From Oscillospiraceae bacterium (GTDB lineage Bacteria > Bacillota > Clostridia > Oscillospirales > Ruminococcaceae), in NCBI GenBank assembly GCA_029007985.1, contig JAQXIW010000043.1, positions 1 to 64,000 of the forward strand: a stretch of 64,000 nt of DNA, read 5' to 3'. The position numbers were made by a program, and so were the translations under genes. Positions 48,279-58,529 of this stretch are shown here, piece by piece; the stretch's first letter is position 1; every line of letters begins with the position of its first letter. Below the pieces are notes generated by a model that did not search any database, was not told the origin of the DNA, and saw nothing but the letters and a program-made list of their open reading frames with translations.

Positions 48279-50317
48279 AAAAGACGCTTTACGAAAGATT
48301 GAATATACTCATCGCCCTGTCGTCTTTGCTTATATGCGTTTTTGTACTTCGCTTGATAAAATATCAGATTGTGGACGGCGAAAAATATTATAATTCATCC
48401 GGTGCCGGCACCAGAATAAATCAAACCGTTTATGCGTCGAGAGGCGACATCACCGATACAAACGGCAATATAATAGCCACATCGTCGGTTGTCTACAACA
48501 TAACCGTCAATAAGGCGTATATGCCGGAGGGCGAATTAAACGACAGAATTATCCGGGCGGTGAAAATCCTGACAGAAAAAGGCGAGACTCTCAACGATAT
48601 TTTGCCTCTGTCTTACGAACAGCCGTACAAATTCTATACGGACAAGGAGACAGAGTTGTCGAGACTGAGAAAAACGCTTTCCGTCGCCGAATATGCCACC
48701 GAAGAAGACATAATGTATCATTTGATAAAAAGATATTCTCTCGAGGACATACGGCCGGAGTATCAAAGGATTCTCGCCGGTATAAGATACACCATGGAGA
48801 GAGAGGGGTATTCCTCCTCCTATCCCTTTGATTTGGCAAAGGATGTTTCGGTGGAAACCGCGACGCAATTCAGCGAAATATCCCGCGATTTAGTCGGCAT
48901 TGAAGTCACTACCACGAGCAAACGAGTTTACCCGGACGGCACGCTGATTCCGCACATACTCGGCTCGGTCGGGCCTATTTATGCGGAAGAATACGAAACA
49001 TTAAAAAATCAGGGCTACGGCCTCAATGATATTTTGGGAAAATCCGGCCTTGAAAAAGCCTACGAAAGTTATTTGCGCGGCAAAGACGGCACTTTGCAGA
49101 TAGAAAAAAACATTTACGGCGAAATAACCGATGTTTTTACACTCGAAGAGCCGCAGCCGGGCAACACAGTATCTCTGACCGTAGATTCGGAATTTCAGTC
49201 GGTCTGCAACGATATTTTGAAATCTCAGGTCGATATGCTGCACACCAGGTCTGCCGGCTGGGGCAAGGAGACAGAAGGCGCGTCAATGGTTGTAATTGAT
49301 GTAAAGACCGGCGGAATACTCGCTGTCTGTAATTACCCGTCATACGATTTGAATCTGTATTCCTCAAACTACAACGAATACGCCCAAGACAAATTGACAC
49401 CGCTTTTCAACAGAGCCTTTCAGGGCCTTTACAGACCGGGCTCGGTGTTTAAGCTGTCTGTCGCCGCTGCGGCGCTGAGCAGCGGATTGATAGATGAAAA
49501 CTACACCTACACCTGCCACGGCGTATACACCTACTATTCCACACGGGAGTGGGGCGGAGCTCTGCCGGGGTGCGCAAACGGCACCGCCCACGGCACATTA
49601 AATGTCAGGGGCGCAATTCAGGTGTCCTGCAACTGCTTCTTCTACGATTTAGCAAGAAGGCTCGGCATAGACGCGGTGAATGAATCCGCACAGACTCTCG
49701 GTCTCGGCGTATACACCGGTCTTGAGGTCGCAGAGCAGGAGGGCAGGCTGTCAAGCCCGGCTCTGTCGGAGTTATACGGTAACGAATGGTACCCGGGCAA
49801 CGTCATTCAGGCCGGTATAGGCCAGCTTGACACGGCTGTCACAACGGTTCAGCTCGCCACATACGGCGGCACAATAGCAAACAGGGGCAAAAGGCTGGCA
49901 ACCCATATTGTAAAATCAATTTGCTCCTATGACGGCAAAGAGACAATATACGAAACTCCCGTGGAAGTCCTTTCCGAAATGGACAATACAAACGGCACAT
50001 TTGAGATTATCGAAAAGGGTATGATACAGGCGTCCACCGAAGGAAACGCTAAAATCTATCTTTCCGAATTGCCTTACACCGTGGCTTCAAAGACGGGTAC
50101 GGCTCAGGTCTCCGGGGATTTGTACAACAATACGATTGTGGCCTATGGCCCTGTGGAAAACCCGGAAATCGCTGTTGCAATAATTGCCGAAAAAGGCGGC
50201 AACGGCTACAACTTGGCGTACGGCGTGCGGGAGGTGTTTAAGGCCTATTACGACCTGAAAAACAGCCGTACCGACGAAAATTATGTGCCGACATATACCG
50301 TGCCGGAATTTGAGTGA
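48275..50317 (+). CDS. mrdA: penicillin-binding protein 2-like transpeptidase
   Basis: N-terminal TM; ASRGDITDTNGNIIA; YRPGSVFKL (SxxK), SCN, ASKTGTAQV (KTG). Confidence 0.93.
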   Translation: MKKTLYERLNILIALSSLLICVFVLRLIKYQIVDGEKYYNSSGAGTRINQTVYASRGDITDTNGNIIATSSVVYNITVNKAYMPEGELNDRIIRAVKILTEKGETLNDILPLSYEQPYKFYTDKETELSRLRKTLSVAEYATEEDIMYHLIKRYSLEDIRPEYQRILAGIRYTMEREGYSSSYPFDLAKDVSVETATQFSEISRDLVGIEVTTTSKRVYPDGTLIPHILGSVGPIYAEEYETLKNQGYGLNDILGKSGLEKAYESYLRGKDGTLQIEKNIYGEITDVFTLEEPQPGNTVSLTVDSEFQSVCNDILKSQVDMLHTRSAGWGKETEGASMVVIDVKTGGILAVCNYPSYDLNLYSSNYNEYAQDKLTPLFNRAFQGLYRPGSVFKLSVAAAALSSGLIDENYTYTCHGVYTYYSTREWGGALPGCANGTAHGTLNVRGAIQVSCNCFFYDLARRLGIDAVNESAQTLGLGVYTGLEVAEQEGRLSSPALSELYGNEWYPGNVIQAGIGQLDTAVTTVQLATYGGTIANRGKRLATHIVKSICSYDGKETIYETPVEVLSEMDNTNGTFEIIEKGMIQASTEGNAKIYLSELPYTVASKTGTAQVSGDLYNNTIVAYGPVENPEIAVAIIAEKGGNGYNLAYGVREVFKAYYDLKNSRTDENYVPTYTVPEFE

Positions 50318-50423
50318 AGTGTAAGACAATAAGAAAATTCCAAGCGAAATAAAGTATTGAAAAATTGAAATGAAATTGATATAATTATATATGTTGTATT
50401 ATGCTTGAATTTTTGGGGGAGTT

Positions 50424-51152
50424 ATGGCGCAAAAAGTGATGATAGCTTCCGGAAAAGGCGGCACGGGTAAAAGCACGGCGGCATCCTATATTTCGCTGGA
50501 GCTTGCCTTTGCGGGCAAAAAAGTGCTGTTGGTTGAGCTTGACGCCGGTATGCGCAGCATAGATGTGATATGCGGTGTTACCGGTGAGGCGGTTTTTGAT
50601 TTGAGCGATGTATTGACCGGTAAATGTCCGGTGCAAAAAGCAGCGGTCAAGAGCCCGTACAGTGAGAATTTATCCGTCATCACAGCCCCTTATAAAGCCG
50701 ATATGACAGGATTTGACAATTATAAATCTCTTGTTGCGTCCGCAGACAGCGATTTTGATTTTATCGTTACGGACACTCGGGCCGGATTGGGCGTGCCGTT
50801 TCGTACGGCGTGTGCGGTTTCGGATATCGGAATAATAGTTGTAACTCCCGATGTTATCAGCGTCAGGGACGGCAGACTGGTCTCAGACGAAATGTTTGAC
50901 ACCGGTATATCCGACATAAGATTGATAATTAACAAATTTTCACCGGAGACATTCAAGTATTCCGGGCTGGATGATTTCGACAGAATCATCGACGATGTAT
51001 GCGCTCGCTTGCTCGGGGTAATTCCTATGTCGGCTAAAATTGCTGCATCCGCAATCGGCGGTGTGCAGCTCGGCGCAAACGACAAAGAGAAAATAATATT
51101 TAAGGCAATAGCGGATAGGTTATTAGGTAGAGAAATACAGATTCTGGTATAA
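50424..51152 (+). CDS. MinD/ParA-family P-loop ATPase (orphan MinD-like)
   Basis: [21 protein letters not shown] deviant Walker [35 protein letters not shown] parallels MinD [25 protein letters not shown]. Confidence 0.85.
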   Translation: MAQKVMIASGKGGTGKSTAASYISLELAFAGKKVLLVELDAGMRSIDVICGVTGEAVFDLSDVLTGKCPVQKAAVKSPYSENLSVITAPYKADMTGFDNYKSLVASADSDFDFIVTDTRAGLGVPFRTACAVSDIGIIVVTPDVISVRDGRLVSDEMFDTGISDIRLIINKFSPETFKYSGLDDFDRIIDDVCARLLGVIPMSAKIAASAIGGVQLGANDKEKIIFKAIADRLLGREIQILV

Positions 51153-51165
51153 ATCGGAGGACAAT

Positions 51166-51576
51166 ATGAACATAGCTCTAATAGCACATGACAAAAAGAA
51201 AGAACTGATGGTTCAGTTTTGTATTGCGTACAGCGGTATACTTTCAAAACATACTCTGCTTGCAACGGGTATAACAGGCAAAATGGTTGCCGAGGCTACC
51301 GGTTTGAATGTTCATCGTTTTCTCGGCGGCTCACAGGGCGGCGACCAACAGATAGCGGCCCGACTTCAGTACAATGAAATCGACATGCTCTTGTTTTTCA
51401 GAGATCCGCTGACCGCCAAGTCCAGCGAGCCGAACGACAAAAATCTGCTCAGACTTTGCGATGAAAACAACATACCTGTCGCTACAAACATTGCGACTGC
51501 CGAGGTCCTCATTCACGGTCTTGAAAGAGGCGACCTCGATTGGAGAAACATCGTAAACCCTAAAAATATGAGATAA
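51166..51576 (+). CDS. mgsA: methylglyoxal synthase
   Basis: [52 protein letters not shown]. Confidence 0.96.
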   Translation: MNIALIAHDKKKELMVQFCIAYSGILSKHTLLATGITGKMVAEATGLNVHRFLGGSQGGDQQIAARLQYNEIDMLLFFRDPLTAKSSEPNDKNLLRLCDENNIPVATNIATAEVLIHGLERGDLDWRNIVNPKNMR

Positions 51577-51578
51577 AC

Positions 51579-51608
51579 AACAGGCTCTGCAAAGGGCCTG
51601 TTTTATGC
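51579..51608 (+). terminator. mgsA terminator
   Basis: aacaggctct-gcaa-agggcctgtttta. Confidence 0.7.
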
Positions 51609-51712
51609 TTTACCGGCGGCAAAAAGGGTATTTTTATTGACTGAAAAAAAGTATTGTGATAAAATTATTAGAAATATCATATATTGTATTTTTATTATCC
51701 GGGAGAATTTAT

Positions 51713-52975
51713 ATGGCACAGAAAGTAACGGCTCCAAAGGGTACAAAAGATGTTTCCCCGTATGAGAGCTATAAATGGAATTGGCTTGAAAATAAACTTT
51801 GCGGTATTGTCGGTCAGTACGGATTCAAAGAAATCAGAGTCCCTACATTTGAGCACACCGAGCTTTTCCTTCGCGGTGTAGGCGATACAACCGATATCGT
51901 AAACAAGGAAATGTATACATTCAACGACAAGGGCGGCAGAAGCATCACTCTTCGTCCGGAGGGTACATCTCCTACCGTTCGCTCGGTTTTGGAAAACGGT
52001 ATTCTCAACGAGGGTACCCCTCTTAAAGCCTACTATATTTTGAGCTGTTTCAGATATGAAAAGCCACAGGCGGGCAGACTTCGCGAATTTCACCAGATAG
52101 GCATAGAGCTATTCGGCTCACAGGATTACACAGCCGACGCGGAGGTAATCTCAACAGGCGCAAAAATTCTCAACGATTTGGGCATCGGTGACAAGGTTAA
52201 ACTCAACATTAACTCAATAGGCTGTCCGAAATGCCGTCCTGCATATCACGCAAAGCTCAAAGCTTATTTTGCGGACTACAAAGACGAACTCTGTGAGGAC
52301 TGCAAGTCAAGACTTGAAAAGAATCCTCTCAGAATCCTCGACTGCAAAAACGAGAGATGCTCAAAAATCGCACGGGGAGCCCCGGTCGGTCTCGATAATC
52401 TCTGCGACGAATGTGCAGACCACTTTGAAGGCCTTAAAAAGACTCTTACCGCAATGGGCTTAGACTATTCTATAAACACTAAAATCGTACGCGGTCTCGA
52501 TTATTACACAAAATCGGTTTTTGAATTTGTGTATGACGGCATAGGCTCACAGGGTACGGTTTGCGGCGGCGGCCGCTATGACGGCCTGTTTGAAGAGCTT
52601 GGCGGCAACCATGTACCTGCGGTCGGTTTCGGCATGGGTATCGAGAGACTGCTGCTCACACTTGAAGCTGAAGGTAAAGTACAGGCAGAGGATCCAAAGC
52701 CCGACATATTCTTTGCCAACATCGGCGAGGACGCAAAGATTTTTGCGTTCACACAAGCCGAAAAGGCAAGATATGAGGGCTTGAGAGCGCAGTCTGACCT
52801 CATGAACAGAAGTCTCAATGCGCAGATGAAATACGCCAACAAAATCGGCGCAAAATACACGATTGTAATCGGCGATTCCGAAATGGACTCAAAGAAAGCC
52901 GATGCAAAGAACATGGCGACAGGTGAAAAAATCGCCGTCGACCTTACAAAACCGATTAAAGAACAACTTATATAA
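51713..52975 (+). CDS. hisS: histidyl-tRNA synthetase
   Basis: APKGTKDVSP, LRPEGTSPTVR, GGRYDGLFEELGG, GFGMGIERLLL. Confidence 0.97.
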   Translation: MAQKVTAPKGTKDVSPYESYKWNWLENKLCGIVGQYGFKEIRVPTFEHTELFLRGVGDTTDIVNKEMYTFNDKGGRSITLRPEGTSPTVRSVLENGILNEGTPLKAYYILSCFRYEKPQAGRLREFHQIGIELFGSQDYTADAEVISTGAKILNDLGIGDKVKLNINSIGCPKCRPAYHAKLKAYFADYKDELCEDCKSRLEKNPLRILDCKNERCSKIARGAPVGLDNLCDECADHFEGLKKTLTAMGLDYSINTKIVRGLDYYTKSVFEFVYDGIGSQGTVCGGGRYDGLFEELGGNHVPAVGFGMGIERLLLTLEAEGKVQAEDPKPDIFFANIGEDAKIFAFTQAEKARYEGLRAQSDLMNRSLNAQMKYANKIGAKYTIVIGDSEMDSKKADAKNMATGEKIAVDLTKPIKEQLI

Positions 52976-52990
52976 ACAGAGGTAGAAAAT

Positions 52991-54772
52991 ATGGAAACTA
53001 TGGGAACAATGCGCAGAACTCACTATTCTGTGGAAGTTACTCCTGAACTTATCGGACAAGAAGTTATCGTTGCCGGTCACATTGCTAAAAACCGTGACCT
53101 CGGCGCCGTTGTCTTCTGTGATGTCAGAGACACACAGGGCATTATTCAGATAAATTTCAACGACGAATGCCCGAGAGATGTTTTTGAAAAGGCAAAATCG
53201 CTCAGAAGCGAATATGTCGTTATGGCAAAGGGCGTTGTAGCCCGCAGAGAGAGCGTAAACAAGGATATTCCAACAGGCGAGATTGAAATTCTCGTAAAAG
53301 AGCTCAAGGTTTTGTCGGAGGCCGAAACAACACCGTTTGAAATCAAAGACGGCGTCAATGTAAACGACGAGCTCAAACTCAAATACCGTTATCTCGATTT
53401 GAGAAGACCTCAGGTACACGACGGTCTGATTTTCAGACACAAGGTCGTTAAAATCGTCAGAGACTATTATGACGCACACAATTTCATTGAAATTGAGACG
53501 CCGATTCTCTGTAAATCCACACCGGAAGGCGCCCGTGACTATGTTGTGCCGAGCCGTGTACAGCCTAATAAATTCTACGCTCTGCCTCAGTCGCCTCAGC
53601 TTTATAAACAGCTGCTGATGCTTTCGGGTTATGACAGATATTTCCAGATTGCCCGCTGTTTCAGAGATGAAGACCTGCGCGCAGACAGACAGCCTGAATT
53701 TACACAGATAGACTTGGAAATGGCTTATGTTTCACAGGACGATATTATGACAATCAACGAAGGCCTTATGAAAAAGGTATTCAAAGAGGTCATGAATGTC
53801 GATATCCGGACTCCTTTCCCGAGAATGACATGGAAAGACGCGATGAACAATTACGGCTCGGACAAACCGGACACGAGATTCGATATGAAGCTCTGTGACA
53901 TCTCGGAGTGCGTAAAGAATACCGAATTTTCCGTATTCAAAAACGCAATCGACCGGGGCGGCTCTGTCAGATGTATCGTAGCGAAGAACCTTGCCGATAA
54001 GCTCACAAGAAAAGAAATTGACAAGCTGACAGATGTTGTAAAGACTTACGGCGCAAAAGGCCTTGCATACACAAGAATAACAGCTGAAAACACAACATCA
54101 AGCTATGAAAAATTCCTTACGGAAGAAGAAATTGCCGCAGTCAGAGCAAAATGCGGCGCCGAAACAAACGATGTAATTCTCGTTGTCGCTTCCGAAAAGA
54201 ACAAGGTTGTATGGGCTGCGCTCGGCGCTCTCCGTCTGCATATTGCTAAGAAATTCGGTCTTTACGACGCAGATCGGTATAACTTCCTTTGGGTTACGGA
54301 ATTCCCGCTCTTTGACTGGTCGGAGGAAGAAAACAGATATGTTGCCGAACACCACCCGTTCACAATGCCAATGGAGGAAGACCTGGACAAAGTCGAATCC
54401 GACCCGGGCGTATGTCGTGCTCAGGCCTACGATATGGTACTTAACGGCATAGAGCTGGGCGGCGGCTCAATCAGAATTTCTAACCCTGAAATCCAGAAGA
54501 AGATGTTCAAAGTTCTCGGATTCACCGAAGAGAGAATGACAAATAACTTCGGCTTCCTGATTGACGCTTACAAATACGGCGCACCGCCACACGGCGGCAT
54601 GGCTTACGGCCTGGACAGACTGATAATGCTTATGGCTAAAAAGGATTCTATCCGCGATGTCATCGCATTCCCTAAGGTACAAACGGCTTCCGAGCTTATG
54701 ACAGGCTGCCCGTCATACATTGAGCAGACACAGCTCGACGAGCTCTATCTTGACTTAATCGAAAAAAAGTAA
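52991..54772 (+). CDS. aspS: aspartyl-tRNA synthetase
   Basis: RYLDLRRPQVHDGLIFRH, FRDEDLRADRQPEFTQIDLEM, GGMAYGLDRLIML. Confidence 0.98.
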   Translation: METMGTMRRTHYSVEVTPELIGQEVIVAGHIAKNRDLGAVVFCDVRDTQGIIQINFNDECPRDVFEKAKSLRSEYVVMAKGVVARRESVNKDIPTGEIEILVKELKVLSEAETTPFEIKDGVNVNDELKLKYRYLDLRRPQVHDGLIFRHKVVKIVRDYYDAHNFIEIETPILCKSTPEGARDYVVPSRVQPNKFYALPQSPQLYKQLLMLSGYDRYFQIARCFRDEDLRADRQPEFTQIDLEMAYVSQDDIMTINEGLMKKVFKEVMNVDIRTPFPRMTWKDAMNNYGSDKPDTRFDMKLCDISECVKNTEFSVFKNAIDRGGSVRCIVAKNLADKLTRKEIDKLTDVVKTYGAKGLAYTRITAENTTSSYEKFLTEEEIAAVRAKCGAETNDVILVVASEKNKVVWAALGALRLHIAKKFGLYDADRYNFLWVTEFPLFDWSEEENRYVAEHHPFTMPMEEDLDKVESDPGVCRAQAYDMVLNGIELGGGSIRISNPEIQKKMFKVLGFTEERMTNNFGFLIDAYKYGAPPHGGMAYGLDRLIMLMAKKDSIRDVIAFPKVQTASELMTGCPSYIEQTQLDELYLDLIEKK

Positions 54773-54821
54773 TATACTGATTTAGTAAACATTTTATTTA
54801 AGTTTGAACGGAGTGAATTAA

Positions 54822-54971
54822 ATGAATATGTCAATACTCTGCGCTCTCTGTGAAAGCGCCCAGGTAACTCTCAATCACCCTAATGACAATATTATCGGCT
54901 ATCTCGGTTTTGCTTTGGTGGTCGTAATGCTTATTCAGGATAAAGTCAGAAAGAATAAAGCAAAAAAATAA
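54822..54971 (+). CDS. small membrane protein (49 aa)
   Basis: MNMSILCALCESAQVTLNHPNDNIIGYLGFALVVVMLIQDKVRKNKAKK; preceded by ggag; followed by a strong terminator. Confidence 0.55.
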   Translation: MNMSILCALCESAQVTLNHPNDNIIGYLGFALVVVMLIQDKVRKNKAKK

Positions 54972-55004
54972 TTTTGTTTTGACGGATTAGATATTACCGA
55001 TATT

Positions 55005-55043
55005 GTCCCTGTTTTATGTTTTCGCATAAAACAGGGACTTTTT
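55005..55043 (+). terminator. strong intrinsic terminator
   Basis: gtccctgttttatg-ttttcg-cataaaacagggacttttta. Confidence 0.9.
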
Positions 55044-55157
55044 ATTGCCGCATATATGTGATAATATACAATACTATTGAAAAAATATTAGATTACTATT
55101 GAATTTTTGAAAAAAAGAGAGTATAATCATACACAAATATAAAAGAAGGAGAACGAA

Positions 55158-56858
55158 ATGAAACCGTATTGTTTTGACCATTATTTTGAATATAATGAGC
55201 TTACGGCAATGCTCAATGATTTGCGGGCGGAATATCCGAGTCTTATCAAAATTCACTCTATATGCACTACACCGGAAAACAGAGAAGTGTGGGCGTGTGA
55301 AATTACGAATTACGAGACCGGCGATATTCTGTCTAAACCGGCTTACTATGTGGACGGCAACCACCACGCAGGCGAAGTTACCGGCTCTATGGTAGCCGCA
55401 TACTTTATTTATTCGCTTGTCACAAAATACCGGACAGACGGGACAATTAAAGCCCTGTTAGACGCAAATTCGGTATATGCAATACCGAGAATCAGCCCGG
55501 ACGGCGCCGAAACCTATCTTACTTCCGCCGAAAAGCTGCGCTCGGTAAACAGACCTTATCCGTTTGAAAAACCTGCTCCGGGCCTTCATGCAAAGGACAT
55601 GGACGGCGACGGAGTCATCAGAATCATGCGTGTGGAATCGCCGAACGGCGCATGGAAGGAATCTAAAAAAGACCCTCGCATAATGACAAAGCGTCAGCCT
55701 TCGGATTTCGGTGGCAAATACTACAACTGTTACCCGGAGGGCTATATCGTTGACTACGACGGCATAAATATTCAGCTTGCACCTAATAAATGGGGGCTTG
55801 ACTTTAACAGAAATTACCCGATGGGCTGGTTTACCGAGGTCAGACAGCCGGGCGCAGGCGCATATCCGCTTTCAAACCCGGAGACAAAGGCCGTTGCGGA
55901 CTTTGTTATTTCTCACCCGAACATCTGCTCTGCCGTCACTTATCACACCAGCGGCGGCTGCTACATTTATCCGCCGGGAACAATGCCGGAGGCAAAGGCC
56001 GACCAAAGAGACATGAGAATGTTCAAAGAAATCGGCGCAATGGCTACCGAAGAGACGAGCTACGGCTGTTTCAATATTTTTGACGCATTCCTAACCGATA
56101 CCGTGAACTATTCTTCCGGTGCATTTGACGACTGGATGTATTCCACACAGGGCATACCTACATACACGGCGGAAATGTGGGATTTGGCTATTCGTGCCGG
56201 CGTGCCTAATGTCTATCCGCGCACAGTGCCTCTGACCGCTGCACAGCAGGAAGAACAGGAATATCTCTGCTACAAATGGATTGACGAGCATGTGCCGACG
56301 GTGAAATCCGGCGCACCTTTCAAACGGTGGACGAAATTTGAACACCCACAGCTGGGCAAGGTCGAAATCGGCGGTGTGGATTTCAAGTACACATGGCAAA
56401 ACTGTCCTCCGGGTTATCTTGAAGCTGAAGTAGAAAAAAATGTTGCTTTCTGCGTGAGAATGGCTTGCACCATGCCTAAACTGAAAATTGATTCTCTTGT
56501 ATCCGAAAAAGCCGGTGAAGGAGTATACAAGGTAACCGCCGTTGTTTCCAATGTCGGATATCTGCCTACTTTCGTTTGCAATGAGGCAAAGAGACTCAAA
56601 GTGGACAAAGAGCTCGTAATCAAAGCCGATACAGACGGTGAAATCATCATCGGCAAATCTGTGCGGTCATTTGGACATCTGGAGGGCTTTTCGGGCATAA
56701 ACGCCGGATATGTTCAGGGCGGCGTAAACACATTTAAGCACGACCCGTTCACAAAGAAAACGGAGTATGTGGTTAAAGCAAAGGAAGGCAGCGAGTTCAC
56801 TCTGACTGTAAGCGGTGTAAAAGCCGGCTCTGTCTGCCGGACAATCAAGCTGTCGTAA
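55158..56858 (+). CDS. M14 family zinc carboxypeptidase
   Basis: YYVDGNHHAGEVTGSMVAAYF (HxxE), IPRISPDGAETYL, GLDFNRNYPMGW, VTYHTSGGCYIYPPG. Confidence 0.93.
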   Translation: MKPYCFDHYFEYNELTAMLNDLRAEYPSLIKIHSICTTPENREVWACEITNYETGDILSKPAYYVDGNHHAGEVTGSMVAAYFIYSLVTKYRTDGTIKALLDANSVYAIPRISPDGAETYLTSAEKLRSVNRPYPFEKPAPGLHAKDMDGDGVIRIMRVESPNGAWKESKKDPRIMTKRQPSDFGGKYYNCYPEGYIVDYDGINIQLAPNKWGLDFNRNYPMGWFTEVRQPGAGAYPLSNPETKAVADFVISHPNICSAVTYHTSGGCYIYPPGTMPEAKADQRDMRMFKEIGAMATEETSYGCFNIFDAFLTDTVNYSSGAFDDWMYSTQGIPTYTAEMWDLAIRAGVPNVYPRTVPLTAAQQEEQEYLCYKWIDEHVPTVKSGAPFKRWTKFEHPQLGKVEIGGVDFKYTWQNCPPGYLEAEVEKNVAFCVRMACTMPKLKIDSLVSEKAGEGVYKVTAVVSNVGYLPTFVCNEAKRLKVDKELVIKADTDGEIIIGKSVRSFGHLEGFSGINAGYVQGGVNTFKHDPFTKKTEYVVKAKEGSEFTLTVSGVKAGSVCRTIKLS

Positions 56859-56897
56859 TTAGATATATAATAATTTCAAAATTTAGTTTAGTTAAAG

Positions 56898-56938
56898 CAC
56901 CGTATTCGATGTCATCCGTCGAGTACGGTACTTTTGTT
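56898..56938 (+). terminator. terminator after M14 peptidase
   Basis: accgtattcgatgtcatccgtcgagtacggt imperfect hairpin then acttttgtt. Confidence 0.6.
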
Positions 56939-57043
56939 GAGAAAACGGTATCGTTAAATTTTTTCCTTTGACATGTGTCCAAAATTATTGTAGAATACTG
57001 AAAAAATTACTTCAAACAAGTATAAGAAGCATGAGAGGAAATT

Positions 57044-57508
57044 ATAAAAGAATTTTTCACATTGATACTTTGCGTCATATTTGCGTTTTCCGTGACAGCC
57101 TGCGGCACCTCGGCAGATAAGGCAGAAACAAACACTTCGTCCGAGGAAATTGTGACTTCTTCCGAGTCCGGTGGCGCCGCCTTTGACACAAGCTGGACAG
57201 ACAACGAATTTGAAGCAATGGTGCTGGAGCTGCCTTTTAAGGGCTGGACGGTCATCAATGAAACAGACACCGTTTATGAGCTGGAGCTCGGCGGTTTGAG
57301 CACGGCAAACGGTGCGGACACGGCGACAGGATTTGAAAAGGATAAGGACAACCTTATTTCCTATATAAACTCCTTGCCGACATACGGCTTTACCGTTGAA
57401 GAAAAAGGCGAAAATTACAAATGGCTTGTCACAGACAAAGACGGCAACACAGCTGAATTTACCTGCGGCGACGGATATTGCTGGATTACTTTCACGAAAG
57501 TAAACTGA
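57044..57508 (+). CDS. putative lipoprotein, possibly using a non-ATG start
   Basis: Reading upstream of the track's TTG start gives IIKEFFTLILCVIFAFSVTACGTSADKAETN, a lipobox, preceded by gagagg; candidate starts ATT 57041, ATA 57044, TTG 57062. Confidence 0.6.
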   Translation: MKEFFTLILCVIFAFSVTACGTSADKAETNTSSEEIVTSSESGGAAFDTSWTDNEFEAMVLELPFKGWTVINETDTVYELELGGLSTANGADTATGFEKDKDNLISYINSLPTYGFTVEEKGENYKWLVTDKDGNTAEFTCGDGYCWITFTKVN

Positions 57509-57558
57509 TTTAGCGGAATCGGGATTCGATAGGCGCAACACAAGCAACATTAAAACTG

Positions 57559-57592
57559 AAAAGAGCAATGTGACCCCACATTGCTCTTTTTG
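57559..57592. terminator. bidirectional terminator between convergent genes
   Basis: aaaagagcaatg-tgacccca-cattgctctttt. Confidence 0.85.
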
Positions 57593-57653
57593 ATTACTGT
57601 AATTAAGTCGGATAGGATTTGAATCGAAACAAAAATACCGAAAAATTGAGTGT

Positions 57654-58520
57654 TTATCTTCTTCTTTTATAGTAAAAATAGCTGTTGAAAAAATCGGCTG
57701 TCAATTTTGCTCTTTCGTCGCCCCAAATGCCGAAATCGTGCTCGCCGCCCATAACTTTTACAAGAGATACCTCTTTATTGCACTTCTCCAATTTTTCGGC
57801 AAGAATTATGCTCTGTGAGAAAGGTACGACGCTATCTCTGTCGCCATGTACAATCAGAATAGGCGGTATATCCTTTTCAGCCGAGACCAAATCAACAGGG
57901 TTTGCCCAATCTATGCCCAAAGCGTCAACTTTGCCGCCCAAAAGATTGTGCATAAACACATTGCTGTGATTTTCGTCCATCTTGTAGAACTCGGCAAGAG
58001 ATTGCAAATGTGTGACTCCGTAATAATCAACCACTGCCGTCACTTTGTCCGATTCTTCCGGGCATATCCCGTTTTTGTATTCGCCGTCGGTCAGCGCCGC
58101 CATGAGAGCGATGTGTCCGCCGGAGGAGTCACCGAAAAGACCGACTTTTTCCTTGTCAACATTGTATTCGTCTGCGTGCCGTCTCATGAATCTTACGGCG
58201 GCTTTTGTGTCTTCGACCATTTCCGTTACTGTGCCGTACGGCATTTCCCTGTATTCCACCTGGGCGATGACAAAACCGTATTCCGCTATTTGACAAAGCT
58301 TAGGCAAATTCCTGTACAGCTTTTGCTTAGCCCAGGACGAGCCCTTAACATACACAATCAGCGGATATTTTTCTTCCTCGTTTTCCGGCTTGATAATGTG
58401 CAGCTTCATTGACCTGTCGGCAAATTTTTCGTATTCCACATCCGGTATAATGTTGACGGAATATCTGCCGTTTTGACCGGAGTAAGACGAATTTTGTACG
58501 GTTATTTTTTCGTATGACAT
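57654..58520 (-). CDS. alpha/beta hydrolase (esterase/lipase-like)
   Basis: VGLFGDSSGGHIALMAA (GDSSGG nucleophile elbow), ILIVHGDRDSVVPFSQS, GGEHDFGIW. Confidence 0.9.
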   Translation of the reverse strand: MSYEKITVQNSSYSGQNGRYSVNIIPDVEYEKFADRSMKLHIIKPENEEEKYPLIVYVKGSSWAKQKLYRNLPKLCQIAEYGFVIAQVEYREMPYGTVTEMVEDTKAAVRFMRRHADEYNVDKEKVGLFGDSSGGHIALMAALTDGEYKNGICPEESDKVTAVVDYYGVTHLQSLAEFYKMDENHSNVFMHNLLGGKVDALGIDWANPVDLVSAEKDIPPILIVHGDRDSVVPFSQSIILAEKLEKCNKEVSLVKVMGGEHDFGIWGDERAKLTADFFNSYFYYKRRR

Positions 58521-58529
58521 AGTGACCTC

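Noticed and set aside
52889-53479. 196-aa minus-strand ORF
   Set aside because: Antisense to hisS/aspS; no motif and shadow-type composition.
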